Source: Alphaproteobacteria bacterium
GTDB taxonomy: Bacteria > Pseudomonadota > Alphaproteobacteria > Caulobacterales > Parvularculaceae
Reading direction: 5' to 3'
Length of the DNA stretch: 64,000 bases
Assembly: GCA_030433215.1 (NCBI GenBank)
Contig: JAUIMC010000015.1
Span: 1-64,000 of the forward strand
Within the stretch, counting starts at the first letter, position 1, and every line of letters starts with the position of its first letter. A program made the translations under genes and the position numbers. A model generated the notes under the pieces. It saw only the letters and a list, made by a program, of their open reading frames with translations, had not been told where the DNA came from and searched no databases. Shown here piece after piece: positions 8,176 through 17,539 of this stretch.

Positions 8176-8631
8176 CTATTTGTCGAGAACGCCCGGCCAG
8201 TTTTCGTCCCCGGCGGCGACAAAGCCAGGAATGTCCGTCTCCCAGCGCGCCTGGATCTCATCATTATAATTGAGATAGAGCTTTCCCTCGAAAATCGTCC
8301 AGTTTTCCGGATTGCCGCGGGCCGTGTAGTCCTGCGAGACCGCCCAGGCGCAATAGCCGCCATATTGGGGCGCGTATTTTTCCGGCTCGGTTTTGAACGC
8401 GGCGAGATTGTCGGCCGAGGCGAAGCGCCATTGCGCGCCGTTATACTCCGTAGAAAATGATTTATCGCCTTTCACCGGCTTTGCTTCGGTGAAATAGGCG
8501 ACCGCGTCATAGCCGTCGAGGGCGTTATTCGAGAAGCGGCCGGTATAGACCGGGTCCTTGGCGAATGCCGTTCCGGCGGCGGAGGCCGTGAAAAAGAGTG
8601 CGGCGAAGGCGAAGACAAGGCGTTTGATCAT
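8176..8631 (-). CDS. Secreted YHS-domain protein
   Basis: A 151-residue exported protein with signal peptide (MIKRLVFAFAALFFTASAAGTAFA) and a YHS-type domain: LDGYDAVAYFTEAKPVKGDKSF, WRFASADNLAAFKTEPEKYAPQYGGYCAWAV. The AVAYF, W-F and YGGYCA positions are those of the YHS family, often linked to metal handling or membrane-protein quality, but without an agreed reaction. The remainder (NWTIFEGKLYLNYNDEIQ) is common in this subgroup. It converges with fliG with a three-base gap and is not part of the flagellar unit. Confidence 0.8.
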   Translation of the reverse strand: MIKRLVFAFAALFFTASAAGTAFAKDPVYTGRFSNNALDGYDAVAYFTEAKPVKGDKSFSTEYNGAQWRFASADNLAAFKTEPEKYAPQYGGYCAWAVSQDYTARGNPENWTIFEGKLYLNYNDEIQARWETDIPGFVAAGDENWPGVLDK

Positions 8632-8747
8632 GGCTGGCTCCCGGGCCGGCGCCGGGAAACGCCCCGCGCCTTATTCCCAAACCCTAGGGCGGCGGCGTCC
8701 GCCCGCCAAATCAAGCAAGATCACATCATCGCGACGCGGAAGGCGGG

Positions 8748-9998
8748 TCAGTCGTTTTCTTCGCCGCCTTTCTTCTTGGCGGAAGACTCTTCCTTCGGTT
8801 CCTCAGGCGGAAGGCTTTCCACATGCAGCGTCCGGGTCGGATAGGCGAAGTCGATGCCTTCATCCTCGAAGGCCTTGTGGATGTTCAGAAGCACTTCGTG
8901 ATTGACGTCCATATAGGTCTTGTAGGCGCGGTCCTCGATCCAGAAGACGGATTCGAAATTGATCGAGCTGTCGGCGTATTCTTTCAGATGCGACCGCTCG
9001 AAGCGCGCCTTTTCGACCGGCTCGACGGCTTTCTCGATGAGCTCCGGGATTTTGCGCAGCTTTTCATGGGGCGTCTGGTAAAGAACGCCAACCGTGACGA
9101 GCGAGCGCCGTTCGTCCATGCGCCGGTAGTTGCGAATTTCCTTGTCCAGCAATTGCGAGTTGGCGACGATGATTTCCTCGCCGGAAAGCGAGCGGATGCG
9201 CGTCGTCTTCATCCCGATCTTTTCAACATCGCCCCAATAGTCTCCCTGATCGAAGCTGATGAAGTCGCCGCGCAGGAACGGCTGGTCGAAAACGATGGCG
9301 AAGGATGAGAAGAGGTCCTTGAAGATCGACTGCGCCGCAAGGCCGACGGCGATGCCGCCGACGCCGAGCCCGGCGATCAGCGCCGTGATCTCGATATTGA
9401 GATTGGACAGGATCATCAAGAAAGCGATGCTCCATACGGCGATGGAGACAAGCGTCTTGATAAGATTGATGGCGTTGGTGAGGACGCCCGATTGCGCCGA
9501 CGCCGTGTCGGCGTAACCGACGATCCCGGCGGTCAGGAGTTCGCGCGCCCAGGCCGCGAGCTGGATGATGCCGATGATGATGGCGAGCGTGCGTGCAATG
9601 CCGCCCCAGCCTTCGGGAATGATCGGGAAGAACGGCATGACCAGCGCCGCCGCGATCACCAGCAGAAAGAGTGAACTTGTCTTGCTGATAAGGCGCGAAA
9701 TGACGTTGATCGGGTCGTAATAGCCCTTTTTCTTGCGCTTGATGATTCCGGCGACGAGGGCGCGGATGATCCTCAGGACGAGAAAAACGGCGATCCAGGC
9801 GCCGACGGCGACCGCAAATTCCGAGCCGTTGGCCTGAATCCAGTCCCAGCCCTCCTGAAGACGAGGCCCGAGCTTGTCGAAAAACGAATCAACGCCCTCG
9901 GTCGCGTCTTCGACCGCGTTTCCGGCGTTTTCGCCGCCTTCTCCGCCCGGCGCGCTGGCCGGGTTCGCCTGAGCGGCGCCATAGCTAAAGTATTTCAT
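8748..9998 (-). CDS. MscS-family mechanosensitive ion channel
   Basis: Predicted pressure-release channel of the inner membrane. The 416 residues start with an extracytoplasmic segment, then membrane helices at roughly residues 60-85, 105-130, 135-160 and 180-205. The pore helix and beta-domain signature follow: GLGVGGIAVGLAAQSIFKDLFSSFAIVFDQPFLRGDFISF, where the Gly/Ala-rich TM3 and the QPF.. GD motif are diagnostic. The cytoplasmic domain contains VANSQLLDKEIRNYRRM, and the C-terminus is acidic/lysine-rich. Stand-alone gene; the 116-base gap on its 3' side and 153-base gap on its 5' side show no clear regulatory motif. Confidence 0.9.
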   Translation of the reverse strand: MKYFSYGAAQANPASAPGGEGGENAGNAVEDATEGVDSFFDKLGPRLQEGWDWIQANGSEFAVAVGAWIAVFLVLRIIRALVAGIIKRKKKGYYDPINVISRLISKTSSLFLLVIAAALVMPFFPIIPEGWGGIARTLAIIIGIIQLAAWARELLTAGIVGYADTASAQSGVLTNAINLIKTLVSIAVWSIAFLMILSNLNIEITALIAGLGVGGIAVGLAAQSIFKDLFSSFAIVFDQPFLRGDFISFDQGDYWGDVEKIGMKTTRIRSLSGEEIIVANSQLLDKEIRNYRRMDERRSLVTVGVLYQTPHEKLRKIPELIEKAVEPVEKARFERSHLKEYADSSINFESVFWIEDRAYKTYMDVNHEVLLNIHKAFEDEGIDFAYPTRTLHVESLPPEEPKEESSAKKKGGEEND

Positions 9999-10151
9999 GG
10001 GGTTGCCCCGCGCTTCCCTATGTCATCCGTGATGATGTGTCCCTCATCCAAAACAGGCAGGAGCCGGGAATGTTCCTCTGGAAAACCCGATATTTTGGCT
10101 GGGCCCCGGCGCGTGATAAGGAAAAACCATGGGGAAGCAGGGAGATGACGC

Positions 10152-11918
10152 ATGCTGAAAAGGCTCGCCGCTGCGGGGACGGTTTTCGTGGGCGCCGCTC
10201 TTTACGCCGGCGCCGCTTCGGCTGCGCCCGCTGAGGAGCTCGAAGCTCTTTTTGAAAATTACTGGGCGAACGAAATGGCCGAAGATCCGTTCGCGGCGAC
10301 ACAGTCGGGCGTTCCCGGATATGACGACAAAATTCCGGGCGTCGCGCCGTCGGACTATGCGCGCCGCCGGGACGAAGCCGAAGCGTTTCTGACCCGGCTT
10401 GAGGAAATCGACCGCAGCGAGGTCGATGAGAATGTCGCGCTCAGCGCCGATCTGCTTGAATTCATTCTGAAACACGATGTGACGCTCGCCGCCTATGACA
10501 GCTGGCGCATTCCCTTTCTCGCGGATACAGGCTTTCACACGGATTTCGGTTATATCGTCGGCGCGACGTCTTTCCGCAGCGAAGCCGATTACGAAAACTA
10601 TATTACGCGGCTGAAAGCGCTGCCGGCCTATATCGATCAGAATATTGAGAACATGCGCCAAGGCCTTGCGGACGGGTTCACGCAGCCGAAGGAAATCCTG
10701 CCCTATATTCTTCCTTCTTTTGAGGCGCAGGTGAAAGACAACGCCGCGGCGCATCCCTATTACGCGCCTTTCAAGTCGATGCCGGCGTCAGTCCCGTCTC
10801 GGCGCCAGTCGGCCTTGCGCCAGGAAGGCAGGACCGTTCTTGAAGACGAAGTCATTCCGGCGTTCGCGCGCCTGGCGGAGTTCATTCAAGACGAATATAT
10901 GCCGGGCGCGCGAGAGACGCTCGGCGCCTATGATCTGCCGAATGGGCGCGAGTATTATCGCGACCTGGTGCGCTATTACACGACCCTCGACACGGTGACG
11001 CCGGAAAGCATCCATGCGCTCGGCCTTCGCGAAGTGGCGCGCATCCGCAAGGAGATGAACGCCGTCATCGCCGAAACCGGTTTCAGCGGTACGTTCGATG
11101 AGTTTGTGACTTTTCTGCGCACAGACAAACAGTTCTATCCCAAAACCCCGGAAGCGCTGCTGGAGCGCGCGGCGTGGATCGCCAAGGACATTGACGGGCG
11201 CTTGCCCGGCTATTTCGGCAAGCTGCCGCGCCAGCCCTATTCGGTGGAGCCGGTGCCTGCGGAAATCGCCCCGAACTACACGACCGGCCGTTATGTCTCG
11301 GCGCCGCCTGGCGGCGCGCGCGGCGGGCAATATTGGGTGAACACCTATGCCCTCGACAAACGCCCGTTCTACGAAATGACGGCGCTGACCCTGCACGAAG
11401 CCGTGCCCGGCCATCATCTTCAAAATGCGCTGGGGCTTGAGATCGAGAATGCGCCGGAATTCCGCAAGCAGTTCTATCCGCACGCTTTCGGGGAGGGCTG
11501 GGGGCTTTATTCGGAAAAGCTCGGCGTTGAAATGGGCGTCTATCAAACGCCCTATGACGATTTCGGCCGGCTTTCCATGGAGATGTGGCGCGCCTGCCGT
11601 CTCGTCATCGATACCGGCATTCACGCCAAAGGCTGGACTCGCCAGCAGGCGCTCGACTATCTCGCCGACAACACCGCCTTGTCGCTGCACAATGTGCAGA
11701 CGGAAGTCGACCGTTACATCGCCTGGCCGGGTCAGGCGCTTGCCTACAAGATGGGCGAACTGACCTTGTGGGAGTTGCGGGCGAAAGCCGAACGCGAGCT
11801 GGGCGAGGATTTCGACGTGCGCGAATTCCATGACGCCGTGCTCACCGCCGGCGGCTTGCCGCTCGATATCCTGCGCGACCGGATCGACGCCTATATTGCA
11901 GATAAGAAAGCGGAATAG
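10152..11918 (+). CDS. DUF885 family putative metallopeptidase, exported
   Basis: A 588-residue protein with signal peptide (LAAAGTVFVGAALYAGAASA) and a DUF885 domain spanning the rest. The characteristic LTLHEAVPGHHLQ motif lies at about residues 413-424, with His415 and Glu416 as the likely zinc-site residues, and a downstream FGEGWGLYSEKLG supplies the second conserved glutamate region. The fold relates to gluzincin peptidases; the substrate is unknown. AGGGAG lies seven bases before the ATG. The acetyltransferase gene follows after eight bases and may be cotranscribed. Confidence 0.88.
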   Translation: MLKRLAAAGTVFVGAALYAGAASAAPAEELEALFENYWANEMAEDPFAATQSGVPGYDDKIPGVAPSDYARRRDEAEAFLTRLEEIDRSEVDENVALSADLLEFILKHDVTLAAYDSWRIPFLADTGFHTDFGYIVGATSFRSEADYENYITRLKALPAYIDQNIENMRQGLADGFTQPKEILPYILPSFEAQVKDNAAAHPYYAPFKSMPASVPSRRQSALRQEGRTVLEDEVIPAFARLAEFIQDEYMPGARETLGAYDLPNGREYYRDLVRYYTTLDTVTPESIHALGLREVARIRKEMNAVIAETGFSGTFDEFVTFLRTDKQFYPKTPEALLERAAWIAKDIDGRLPGYFGKLPRQPYSVEPVPAEIAPNYTTGRYVSAPPGGARGGQYWVNTYALDKRPFYEMTALTLHEAVPGHHLQNALGLEIENAPEFRKQFYPHAFGEGWGLYSEKLGVEMGVYQTPYDDFGRLSMEMWRACRLVIDTGIHAKGWTRQQALDYLADNTALSLHNVQTEVDRYIAWPGQALAYKMGELTLWELRAKAERELGEDFDVREFHDAVLTAGGLPLDILRDRIDAYIADKKAE

Positions 11919-11926
11919 GCGCGCCC

Positions 11927-12469
11927 ATGACGTCGTTTTCTGTCCCGGCGCTTCAGACCGACCGGCTCATCCTGCGCGAACACCGGCTTGAGGATTTCGA
12001 CTCCATTGCAGAAATGTGGCGCGATCCCGAAGTGACGCGCTATATCAGCGGCAAGCCGCGCCCGGAAGAAGAGGCATGGACGAAGTTCCTGCGCGACGCC
12101 GGCCATTGGGCGCATCTCGGCTATGGCTATTGGATCGTAACGGAAACGGCCACCGGCGCTGTTGTAGGACAAGCCGGATTTGCGGATTTCAAGCGCGACC
12201 TGACGCCTTCCATCAAAGGCGAGCCGGAACTGGGGTACGCTTTCTGCGCCCATGTTCATGGCAAGGGGTACGCCAGCGAGGCGGTTCGCGCCGTCGTCGC
12301 CTGGGGCGATCAGCATTTCACCACCGACCAGCGCATGTCCTGTATCGTCGGTCCGCAAAACGCCGCCTCGTTGAGGGTGGCGGAGAAATGCGGCTTTCGC
12401 GAGACGGGGCGCGCGGACTATCACGGCGAGGTCGTTATTCTCCACCGGGACGTTTTCAACCGTTCTTGA
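11927..12469 (+). CDS. GNAT N-acetyltransferase, RimJ/RimL-like
   Basis: A 180-residue acetyl-CoA-dependent acetyltransferase of the ribosomal-protein-acetylase-like GNAT subgroup. It opens with the typical LQTDRLILREHRLEDFDSIAEMW, carries the acetyl-CoA loop in HVHGKGYASEAVRAVVAWG, and ends with NAASLRVAEKCGFRETGRADYHGE, the conserved N-x-x-S/K-x-x-E-x-x-G-F region. The substrate cannot be told from sequence. The 3' end overlaps the convergent malonyl-CoA synthetase gene by 14 bases. Confidence 0.88.
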   Translation: MTSFSVPALQTDRLILREHRLEDFDSIAEMWRDPEVTRYISGKPRPEEEAWTKFLRDAGHWAHLGYGYWIVTETATGAVVGQAGFADFKRDLTPSIKGEPELGYAFCAHVHGKGYASEAVRAVVAWGDQHFTTDQRMSCIVGPQNAASLRVAEKCGFRETGRADYHGEVVILHRDVFNRS

Positions 12470-13964
12470 AAGCGTCCTTGAACTCTTCGCGCAGAACCTG
12501 TTTTTGCACCTTGCCCATAGTGTTGCGGGGGAGCGCGTCCATTGGGAAGAATTTGCGCGGACGCTTAAACTTCGCCAGCGAAGACAGGGCGGCGGCGAGC
12601 GCTTCGTCATCGGGCGGGTCTCCATCGGCAACGATAACCGCAATGACGCCTTCGCCCATATCCGCATGGTGCACGCCCACAACCGCGCTTTCGGCAACGC
12701 CCGGCAAGGCATCGAGAATCTGTTCTATTTCGACAGGGTAGATGTTGAAGCCGCCGGCGATAATGAGATCCTTTTCGCGTCCCGCCAGCGTCAGCCGTCC
12801 GTCGCCGTCGAGCGTTCCCACATCGCCGGTCTTGAACCAGCCGTCTTCGGTGAACGCCTCTTCCGTCTTGTCGGGCTTGTTCCAGTAGCCCGCGCAGATA
12901 TTCGGGCCTTTGACTTCCACTTCGCCGGGCGCGCCGTTTTCTCCGGCGATGCGCACCGATATGCCGGGCAGGGCGTAGCCCACCGTGCCCGCCACGCGTT
13001 CGCCTTCCAGCGGGTTGGAGGCGATCATGCCAGCCTCCGACATGCCGTAGCGCTCGAGAATGCGGTGGCCCGTGCGCGCTTCGAAGGCGTTAAACGCCTC
13101 GACGGTGAGCGGCGCCGACCCGGATATGAATAGCCGCATATGCGCCGCATCGTCTTTGGTAAACTCCTTTTCGCCGAGAAGACGCGAGTAAAAAGTCGGC
13201 ACGCCCATCATCACGCTGGCGCGGGGCAGGGCCTTGCGGACCGCGCCCGCATCGAATTTCGGCAGGAACAGGATTTCGCAGGCGCTCAGCATCGCCGTGT
13301 GTAGCGCGACGAAAAGCCCGTGAATATGAAAGATCGGCAGCGCATGGAGAAGCACGTCTTCGCCCGAAAACCCCCAGAGCGCATTCAAGGTCTTCGCATT
13401 GGAGGCGAGGTTCTCATGGGTCAGCATGGCGCCTTTGGAGCGGCCCGTAGTGCCGGACGTGTAAAGAATGACCGCGAGGTCATCTTTCCCGCGCGGCTCG
13501 ACGACGTTGATCGGTTCGACGGTGAAGGCCGTATCGCGCAGGGTGCCGGCGCCGTCTTCGCCTAAGGTCAGCACATGCTCGACGCCGATCTCCTTGGCCA
13601 TATGCGCCAGCTCGTCATGGCGCTCGCGCGTGCAGACGAATATTTTCGGGCCGGCGTCTTCGATAAAATATTTCACCTCATCGGCCGTATAGGCGGTGTT
13701 GAGCGGCACATAGACGAGCCCCAAGCGCATGGCGCCGAGATAGAGCGCGACATTTTCCGGCGACTTGTCGACCTGCACCACGATGCGGTCGCCCGGCCGC
13801 GCGCCGAGATGGAAAAGGCTGCTCGCCATTTCCGCTGACAGGGTGTTCATGTCGCCATAGGAAAGGCGGCAGGGGCGGCTTTCGTCGATGAGGGTGAGGA
13901 ACGGCTTGTCGGGGGCGCCGTCATAGACGGCTTTGAGGGCTGCGAAGAAATTTTCATTGCTCAT
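12456..13964 (-). CDS. Malonyl-CoA synthetase-like acyl-CoA ligase (MatB family)
   Basis: ANL-superfamily enzyme, 502 residues, expected to activate malonate (or methylmalonate) with ATP and CoA. The AMP-binding signature is LAVILYTSGTTGRSKGAML. MatB-like positions follow: LPIFHIHGLFVALHTAMLS, ERYGMSEAGMIASNPLEGERVAGTVGYALPG, and the catalytic lysine near the end in LPRNTMGKVQKQVLRE. The SNP..GERVAGTVG block is what points to MatB rather than general fatty-acyl ligases. No malonyl-CoA decarboxylase or malonate transporter is adjacent, so specificity remains an inference. Confidence 0.8.
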   Translation of the reverse strand: MSNENFFAALKAVYDGAPDKPFLTLIDESRPCRLSYGDMNTLSAEMASSLFHLGARPGDRIVVQVDKSPENVALYLGAMRLGLVYVPLNTAYTADEVKYFIEDAGPKIFVCTRERHDELAHMAKEIGVEHVLTLGEDGAGTLRDTAFTVEPINVVEPRGKDDLAVILYTSGTTGRSKGAMLTHENLASNAKTLNALWGFSGEDVLLHALPIFHIHGLFVALHTAMLSACEILFLPKFDAGAVRKALPRASVMMGVPTFYSRLLGEKEFTKDDAAHMRLFISGSAPLTVEAFNAFEARTGHRILERYGMSEAGMIASNPLEGERVAGTVGYALPGISVRIAGENGAPGEVEVKGPNICAGYWNKPDKTEEAFTEDGWFKTGDVGTLDGDGRLTLAGREKDLIIAGGFNIYPVEIEQILDALPGVAESAVVGVHHADMGEGVIAVIVADGDPPDDEALAAALSSLAKFKRPRKFFPMDALPRNTMGKVQKQVLREEFKDAFKNG

Positions 13965-14132
13965 GGGCGGGTTTTAGCGCGCCGGCCTCTCTTTGCGAAG
14001 GCGCGCGCCCGCTCTCGCTGTGAGGGTGCAGCTTGATGGCGGGCGGGGCGGGAGGGGGCCCGCGCGCCCCGTCAAGGTCTGGCGCCGTAGGCCCTGACGC
14101 GCTAAACCCTGTCTTCGTCAAGGGGTTAGGTC
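13965..14132. other. Intergenic region upstream of squalene-hopene cyclase
   Basis: This 168-base gap separates the divergent malonyl-CoA synthetase and shc genes. It contains GCTAAACC at 14101-14108, resembling the -10 box of Caulobacter-type housekeeping promoters, but no convincing -35 element at the proper distance. A purine-rich AGGGGTTAGG precedes the shc ATG. Nothing else stands out. Confidence 0.3.
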
Positions 14133-16286
14133 ATGTTCGACGAAAAGGAAGCCGGCGCGGACAAGCGCTCCAATTTCGACCGCCAGCTCGGCGCCTCGAT
14201 TGAGGCGGCGGCGGACTGGATCGCCGAGCGTCAGAAACCGGAAGGCTATTGGGTCGGCCGGCTTGAATCCAACGCCTGCATGGAGGCGCAGTGGATTCTG
14301 GCGCTCTGGTTCATGGGGCTTGAGGACCATCACCTTCGCCCGCGCCTTGCGCAATCCTTGCGCGAGACCCAGCGCGAAGACGGCTCCTGGCAGATTTATC
14401 ACGAAGCTCCCGCCGGCGACATCAACACGACGGTTGAGGCCTATGCGGCGCTGCGCTCCATGGGCGACGCCAAGGATGCGCCGCACATGGTTCGCGCGCG
14501 CGAATGGATCATGTCGAAGGGCGGGCTTAAAAACATCCGCGTCTTCACGCGCTACTGGCTGGCGCTGATTGGCGAGTGGCCGTGGACGAAGACGCCGAAC
14601 CTGCCGCCGGAAGTGATCTTCTTTCCCAACTGGTTTGTCTTTTCGATCTACAATTTCGCGCAATGGGCGCGCGCGACCCTGATGCCCATCGCGGTTCTGT
14701 CTGCGCGCCGGCCGTCGCGGCCCCTGCCTGCGGAACGCCGCCTCGACGAGCTCTTTCCTGAAGGTCGCGAGAAATACGATTATGCCTACCCTGAAAAGCC
14801 GGGTTCCGGGTTCGCGGAAGCTTTCTTCCTGACCGCCGACAAGGTGCTGCACGCACTGCAGGGCTTCGGCGACACGGCGGGCATCGGTCTTGCGCGCAAG
14901 GGCGCGGTTTCCCGCGCGCTTGAATGGATCATCAAGCACCAGGACGCCGACGGCGTCTGGGGCGGCATCCAGCCGCCATGGATCTATTCCCTGATGGCGC
15001 TTTATAATGAAGGCTATGCGCACGATCACTCAGTCGTCGCCAAGGGCCTCGCGGCGCTCGACGATCCGCGCTGGCGCGTCGATGTAGGCGAGGCGACCTG
15101 GATACAGGCGTCGACGAGCCCCGTCTGGGACACCGAACTGACGCTGCTGGCGCTTGAAGACTGCGATCTCAATGAACGCCATGATGCGGAAGTCGAAAAG
15201 GCGCTCGACTGGCTCCTTTCCCAGCAGGTCTTGCGCAAAGGCGACTGGAGCGTCAAATGTCCGAAGCTCGAACCCGGCGGCTGGGCCTTCGAATATAAGA
15301 ATTACTTCTATCCCGATACGGACGATACGGCGGTGGCGCTGATCGCGCTCGCGCCGTTCCGCAACAAGAAAAACTTTTCCTCCCCCGTTTACGGGGGAGG
15401 TGTCGCCGAAGGCGACGGAGGGGGCGGGTTGCAAGAACCCCCTCAGTCCGCTTCGCGGACAGCTCCCCCGCAAGCAGGGGAGCAGAGATCTGCACGCGTC
15501 GAAGAGGCGATCGAGAAGGGCGTCGAATGGCTCATCGGCATGCAGTGCAAAAACGGCGGCTGGGGCGCCTTCGACAAGGACAATGACAAGCAGATCCTGA
15601 CCAAGATTCCCTTCTGCGATTTCGGTGAAGCGCTCGATCCGCCCTCGGTCGACGTCACCGCGCATATCATCGAAGCCTTCGGCAAGCTCGGCATCCGCAA
15701 GGACCATCCGGTCATGGTGCGCGCGCTCGATTATATCCGCGCCGAGCAGGAGGCGGACGGAGCCTGGTTCGGACGCTGGGGCGTCAATTATGTCTATGGC
15801 ACGGGCGCGGTCCTGCCGGCGCTCGAGGCCATCGGCGAGGACATGACGCAAGGTTACATCCGCAAGGCCTCGGACTGGCTGATCCTGCATCAGAACGAGG
15901 ATGGCGGCTGGGGCGAATCTTGCGCCTCCTATATGGACGTCAAACAGATGGGCCGGGGCAAATCAACCGCCTCACAGACCGCCTGGGCGCTGATGGGCCT
16001 CGCCGCCGTGGGCCGCGCTGAGGATGAGCGCTCCATTGCCGACGGCGTCCAGTTCCTGATCGAGCGCCAGAAAGACGGAACCTGGGAAGAGCCGGAATAT
16101 ACCGGCACAGGGTTCCCCGGCTACGGCGTCGGCCAGCACATCAAGCTCACCGACCCGCAATTGCAGGACCGGCTAAAGCAGGGTCCCGAACTCTCCCGCG
16201 CCTTCATGATCAACTACAATCTCTACCGCCATTATTTCCCTATGATGGCGATGGGACGGGTGCGGAAGATGATGGCGGGCGCTTAA
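14133..16286 (+). CDS. shc: Squalene-hopene cyclase with an in-frame repeat insertion
   Basis: Membrane-associated triterpene cyclase that converts squalene to hopene, the first committed step to hopanoids. Repeated QW motifs are present (QREDGSWQIY, HQDADGVWGG, CKNGGWGAFDKDN, HQNEDGGWGE), and the catalytic DXDD acid is D395-T-D-D398. The 717 residues exceed the family norm (about 630-680) because residues ~414-454, between the DXDD strand and the next helix (RVEEAIEKGVEWLIGMQ), are encoded by a palindromic intergenic-type repeat. The frame is kept, so the protein could remain functional if this surface loop tolerates the Gly/Pro-rich insert. The 3' end overlaps the convergent serine hydrolase gene by four bases. 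Confidence 0.95.
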   Translation: MFDEKEAGADKRSNFDRQLGASIEAAADWIAERQKPEGYWVGRLESNACMEAQWILALWFMGLEDHHLRPRLAQSLRETQREDGSWQIYHEAPAGDINTTVEAYAALRSMGDAKDAPHMVRAREWIMSKGGLKNIRVFTRYWLALIGEWPWTKTPNLPPEVIFFPNWFVFSIYNFAQWARATLMPIAVLSARRPSRPLPAERRLDELFPEGREKYDYAYPEKPGSGFAEAFFLTADKVLHALQGFGDTAGIGLARKGAVSRALEWIIKHQDADGVWGGIQPPWIYSLMALYNEGYAHDHSVVAKGLAALDDPRWRVDVGEATWIQASTSPVWDTELTLLALEDCDLNERHDAEVEKALDWLLSQQVLRKGDWSVKCPKLEPGGWAFEYKNYFYPDTDDTAVALIALAPFRNKKNFSSPVYGGGVAEGDGGGGLQEPPQSASRTAPPQAGEQRSARVEEAIEKGVEWLIGMQCKNGGWGAFDKDNDKQILTKIPFCDFGEALDPPSVDVTAHIIEAFGKLGIRKDHPVMVRALDYIRAEQEADGAWFGRWGVNYVYGTGAVLPALEAIGEDMTQGYIRKASDWLILHQNEDGGWGESCASYMDVKQMGRGKSTASQTAWALMGLAAVGRAEDERSIADGVQFLIERQKDGTWEEPEYTGTGFPGYGVGQHIKLTDPQLQDRLKQGPELSRAFMINYNLYRHYFPMMAMGRVRKMMAGA
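15380..15483. repeat. Multi-hairpin palindromic repeat inserted in shc
   Basis: Five consecutive perfect hairpins lie within 104 bases. Their stems are 15380-15388/15391-15399 (CTCCCCCGT), 15402-15407/15411-15416 (GTCGCC), 15418-15424/15438-15444 (GAGGGGG), 15446-15451/15455-15460 (GTCCGC) and 15462-15468/15477-15483 (GCTCCCC). In addition the left arm (about 15393-15424) and right arm (about 15438-15469) form a long imperfect inverted repeat around CGGGTTGCAAGAA. This organisation is typical of extragenic palindromic elements seen between genes in many alphaproteobacteria, but here it lies inside a coding region and is read through in frame. Confidence 0.85.
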
Positions 16287-17467
16287 TTTTTCGCGTTATT
16301 CAGGAACGGTTCCGCGATCGCGCCGGCGAGGCCGTGAACATCGCGCGGATTGTTCATATTGCTGAGGATCGCAATGGAAAGCCCTTCTTCGGGATAAACC
16401 GAAAGATGCGCCCGCGATCCTTGTTGCGAGCCGCTGTGATGAAACAGCGTGCGGCCCTTGTCGTCTTTTTCGTTGCGCCAGCCGAGCCCGACGCCGAGTT
16501 CTTCCCCGGCGTTGGTGTGCTGGCGGGTGAAGATCTCCGTAAAGACGGCGTCTGAGAAAAAGCCAGGCGCCAGATGGAGCGCGCCATAGGCGGCCACGGC
16601 TTCCGCGTCGCCGACGAGGCCGCCGCCGGCGATCTTGTAGGCGGAGTTCAGCGGCGAGGCGTTGACCACCGGTCCGTACCGGTCCGCCGACAGCTCGGGA
16701 TATTCTTCCCGGCTGCTGTAGAATTCCGTGCGGTTCGGGACGATGGCGAACATGTCATCGACGGCGACGTCTTCAATGCCGGCGGGGGCCAGGATTTTTT
16801 CATGAAGGAGTTCTTCGAACCTGCGCCCCGCCGCCGCTTCCAGGACGAGCTCGGCCAGCGAATAGCCGAAGGTGGAATATGCATAGGCCTCGCCCGGCGG
16901 GGCGAGCAGCGGATCGTCCGCAAAGATCGCAAGGATCGCGGCGGCGTCCGGGTAAGGGCGCGTGTCGATGGCGCCGCCGGGCTGCGCCGGGTCCGTGTCT
17001 TTCGGGAGATAGGAGCGGATGCCCGCAAGATGGCCGAGAAGTTGGCGCAGGGTGATTGGCGCGCCCTTGTCGGGAAAGGCCGGCACATAGGCGCGGATGT
17101 CTTCGTCAAGATCGAGCGCGCCTTCTTCCGCGAGCATGGCGGCGATATCGGCGGCGAAGAGCTTTGACAGGCTGGCGAGGCGGAAACGCGTATCGCGCGT
17201 TACGCGCGCGCCGGTTTCGAGATTGGCCACGCCGAAGGCTTCCGACCAGACAATCTCGCCGTCGCGGATAACGGCGACCGACATGCCGGGAATGCGGTGT
17301 TCGCTCATGCTCGCTTCGATCGCCATGGCAGCTTCCGCCGCAGGGCCGGGTTCGAGCAGGATTGCAACCTCCTGCGCCGGCGCAGAAGCAGCCGGCGCGG
17401 GCGCGTCAGTGCAGGCCGAAAACAGCGCCGCGCCTAGAAACAGCGCGGGTAAAGCGATGGAACGCAT
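16283..17467 (-). CDS. Serine hydrolase lipoprotein, beta-lactamase/PBP fold
   Basis: A 394-residue envelope protein with a lipoprotein signal (LFLGAALFSAC, lipidated Cys19) and a class C beta-lactamase/esterase fold. The active-site S-x-x-K is S99-L-S-K102 in FRLASLSKLFAADI; the second motif tyrosine lies in YAYSTFGYSLAEL, and HHSGSQQGSRAH supplies the third (H-S-G) motif. The sequence MSVAVIRDGEIVWSEAFGVANLETG at the N-terminus is typical of esterase/peptidase members rather than true antibiotic resistance enzymes. Substrate unknown. Stand-alone, convergent with shc. Confidence 0.88.
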   Translation of the reverse strand: MRSIALPALFLGAALFSACTDAPAPAASAPAQEVAILLEPGPAAEAAMAIEASMSEHRIPGMSVAVIRDGEIVWSEAFGVANLETGARVTRDTRFRLASLSKLFAADIAAMLAEEGALDLDEDIRAYVPAFPDKGAPITLRQLLGHLAGIRSYLPKDTDPAQPGGAIDTRPYPDAAAILAIFADDPLLAPPGEAYAYSTFGYSLAELVLEAAAGRRFEELLHEKILAPAGIEDVAVDDMFAIVPNRTEFYSSREEYPELSADRYGPVVNASPLNSAYKIAGGGLVGDAEAVAAYGALHLAPGFFSDAVFTEIFTRQHTNAGEELGVGLGWRNEKDDKGRTLFHHSGSQQGSRAHLSVYPEEGLSIAILSNMNNPRDVHGLAGAIAEPFLNNAKN

Positions 17468-17539
17468 GGTCTCTCCTCATTCTCTTGCCGAGACCATCAT
17501 CGCCTTGAACGCAACATCTGGACTCTCGTCACGGGCTTG

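Noticed and set aside
16283-17467. Antibiotic-resistance beta-lactamase
   Set aside because: The active-site motifs fit the broad serine hydrolase family, but the lipoprotein signal and HSG-type third motif suit esterase/peptidase members; no ampR-type regulator is adjacent.
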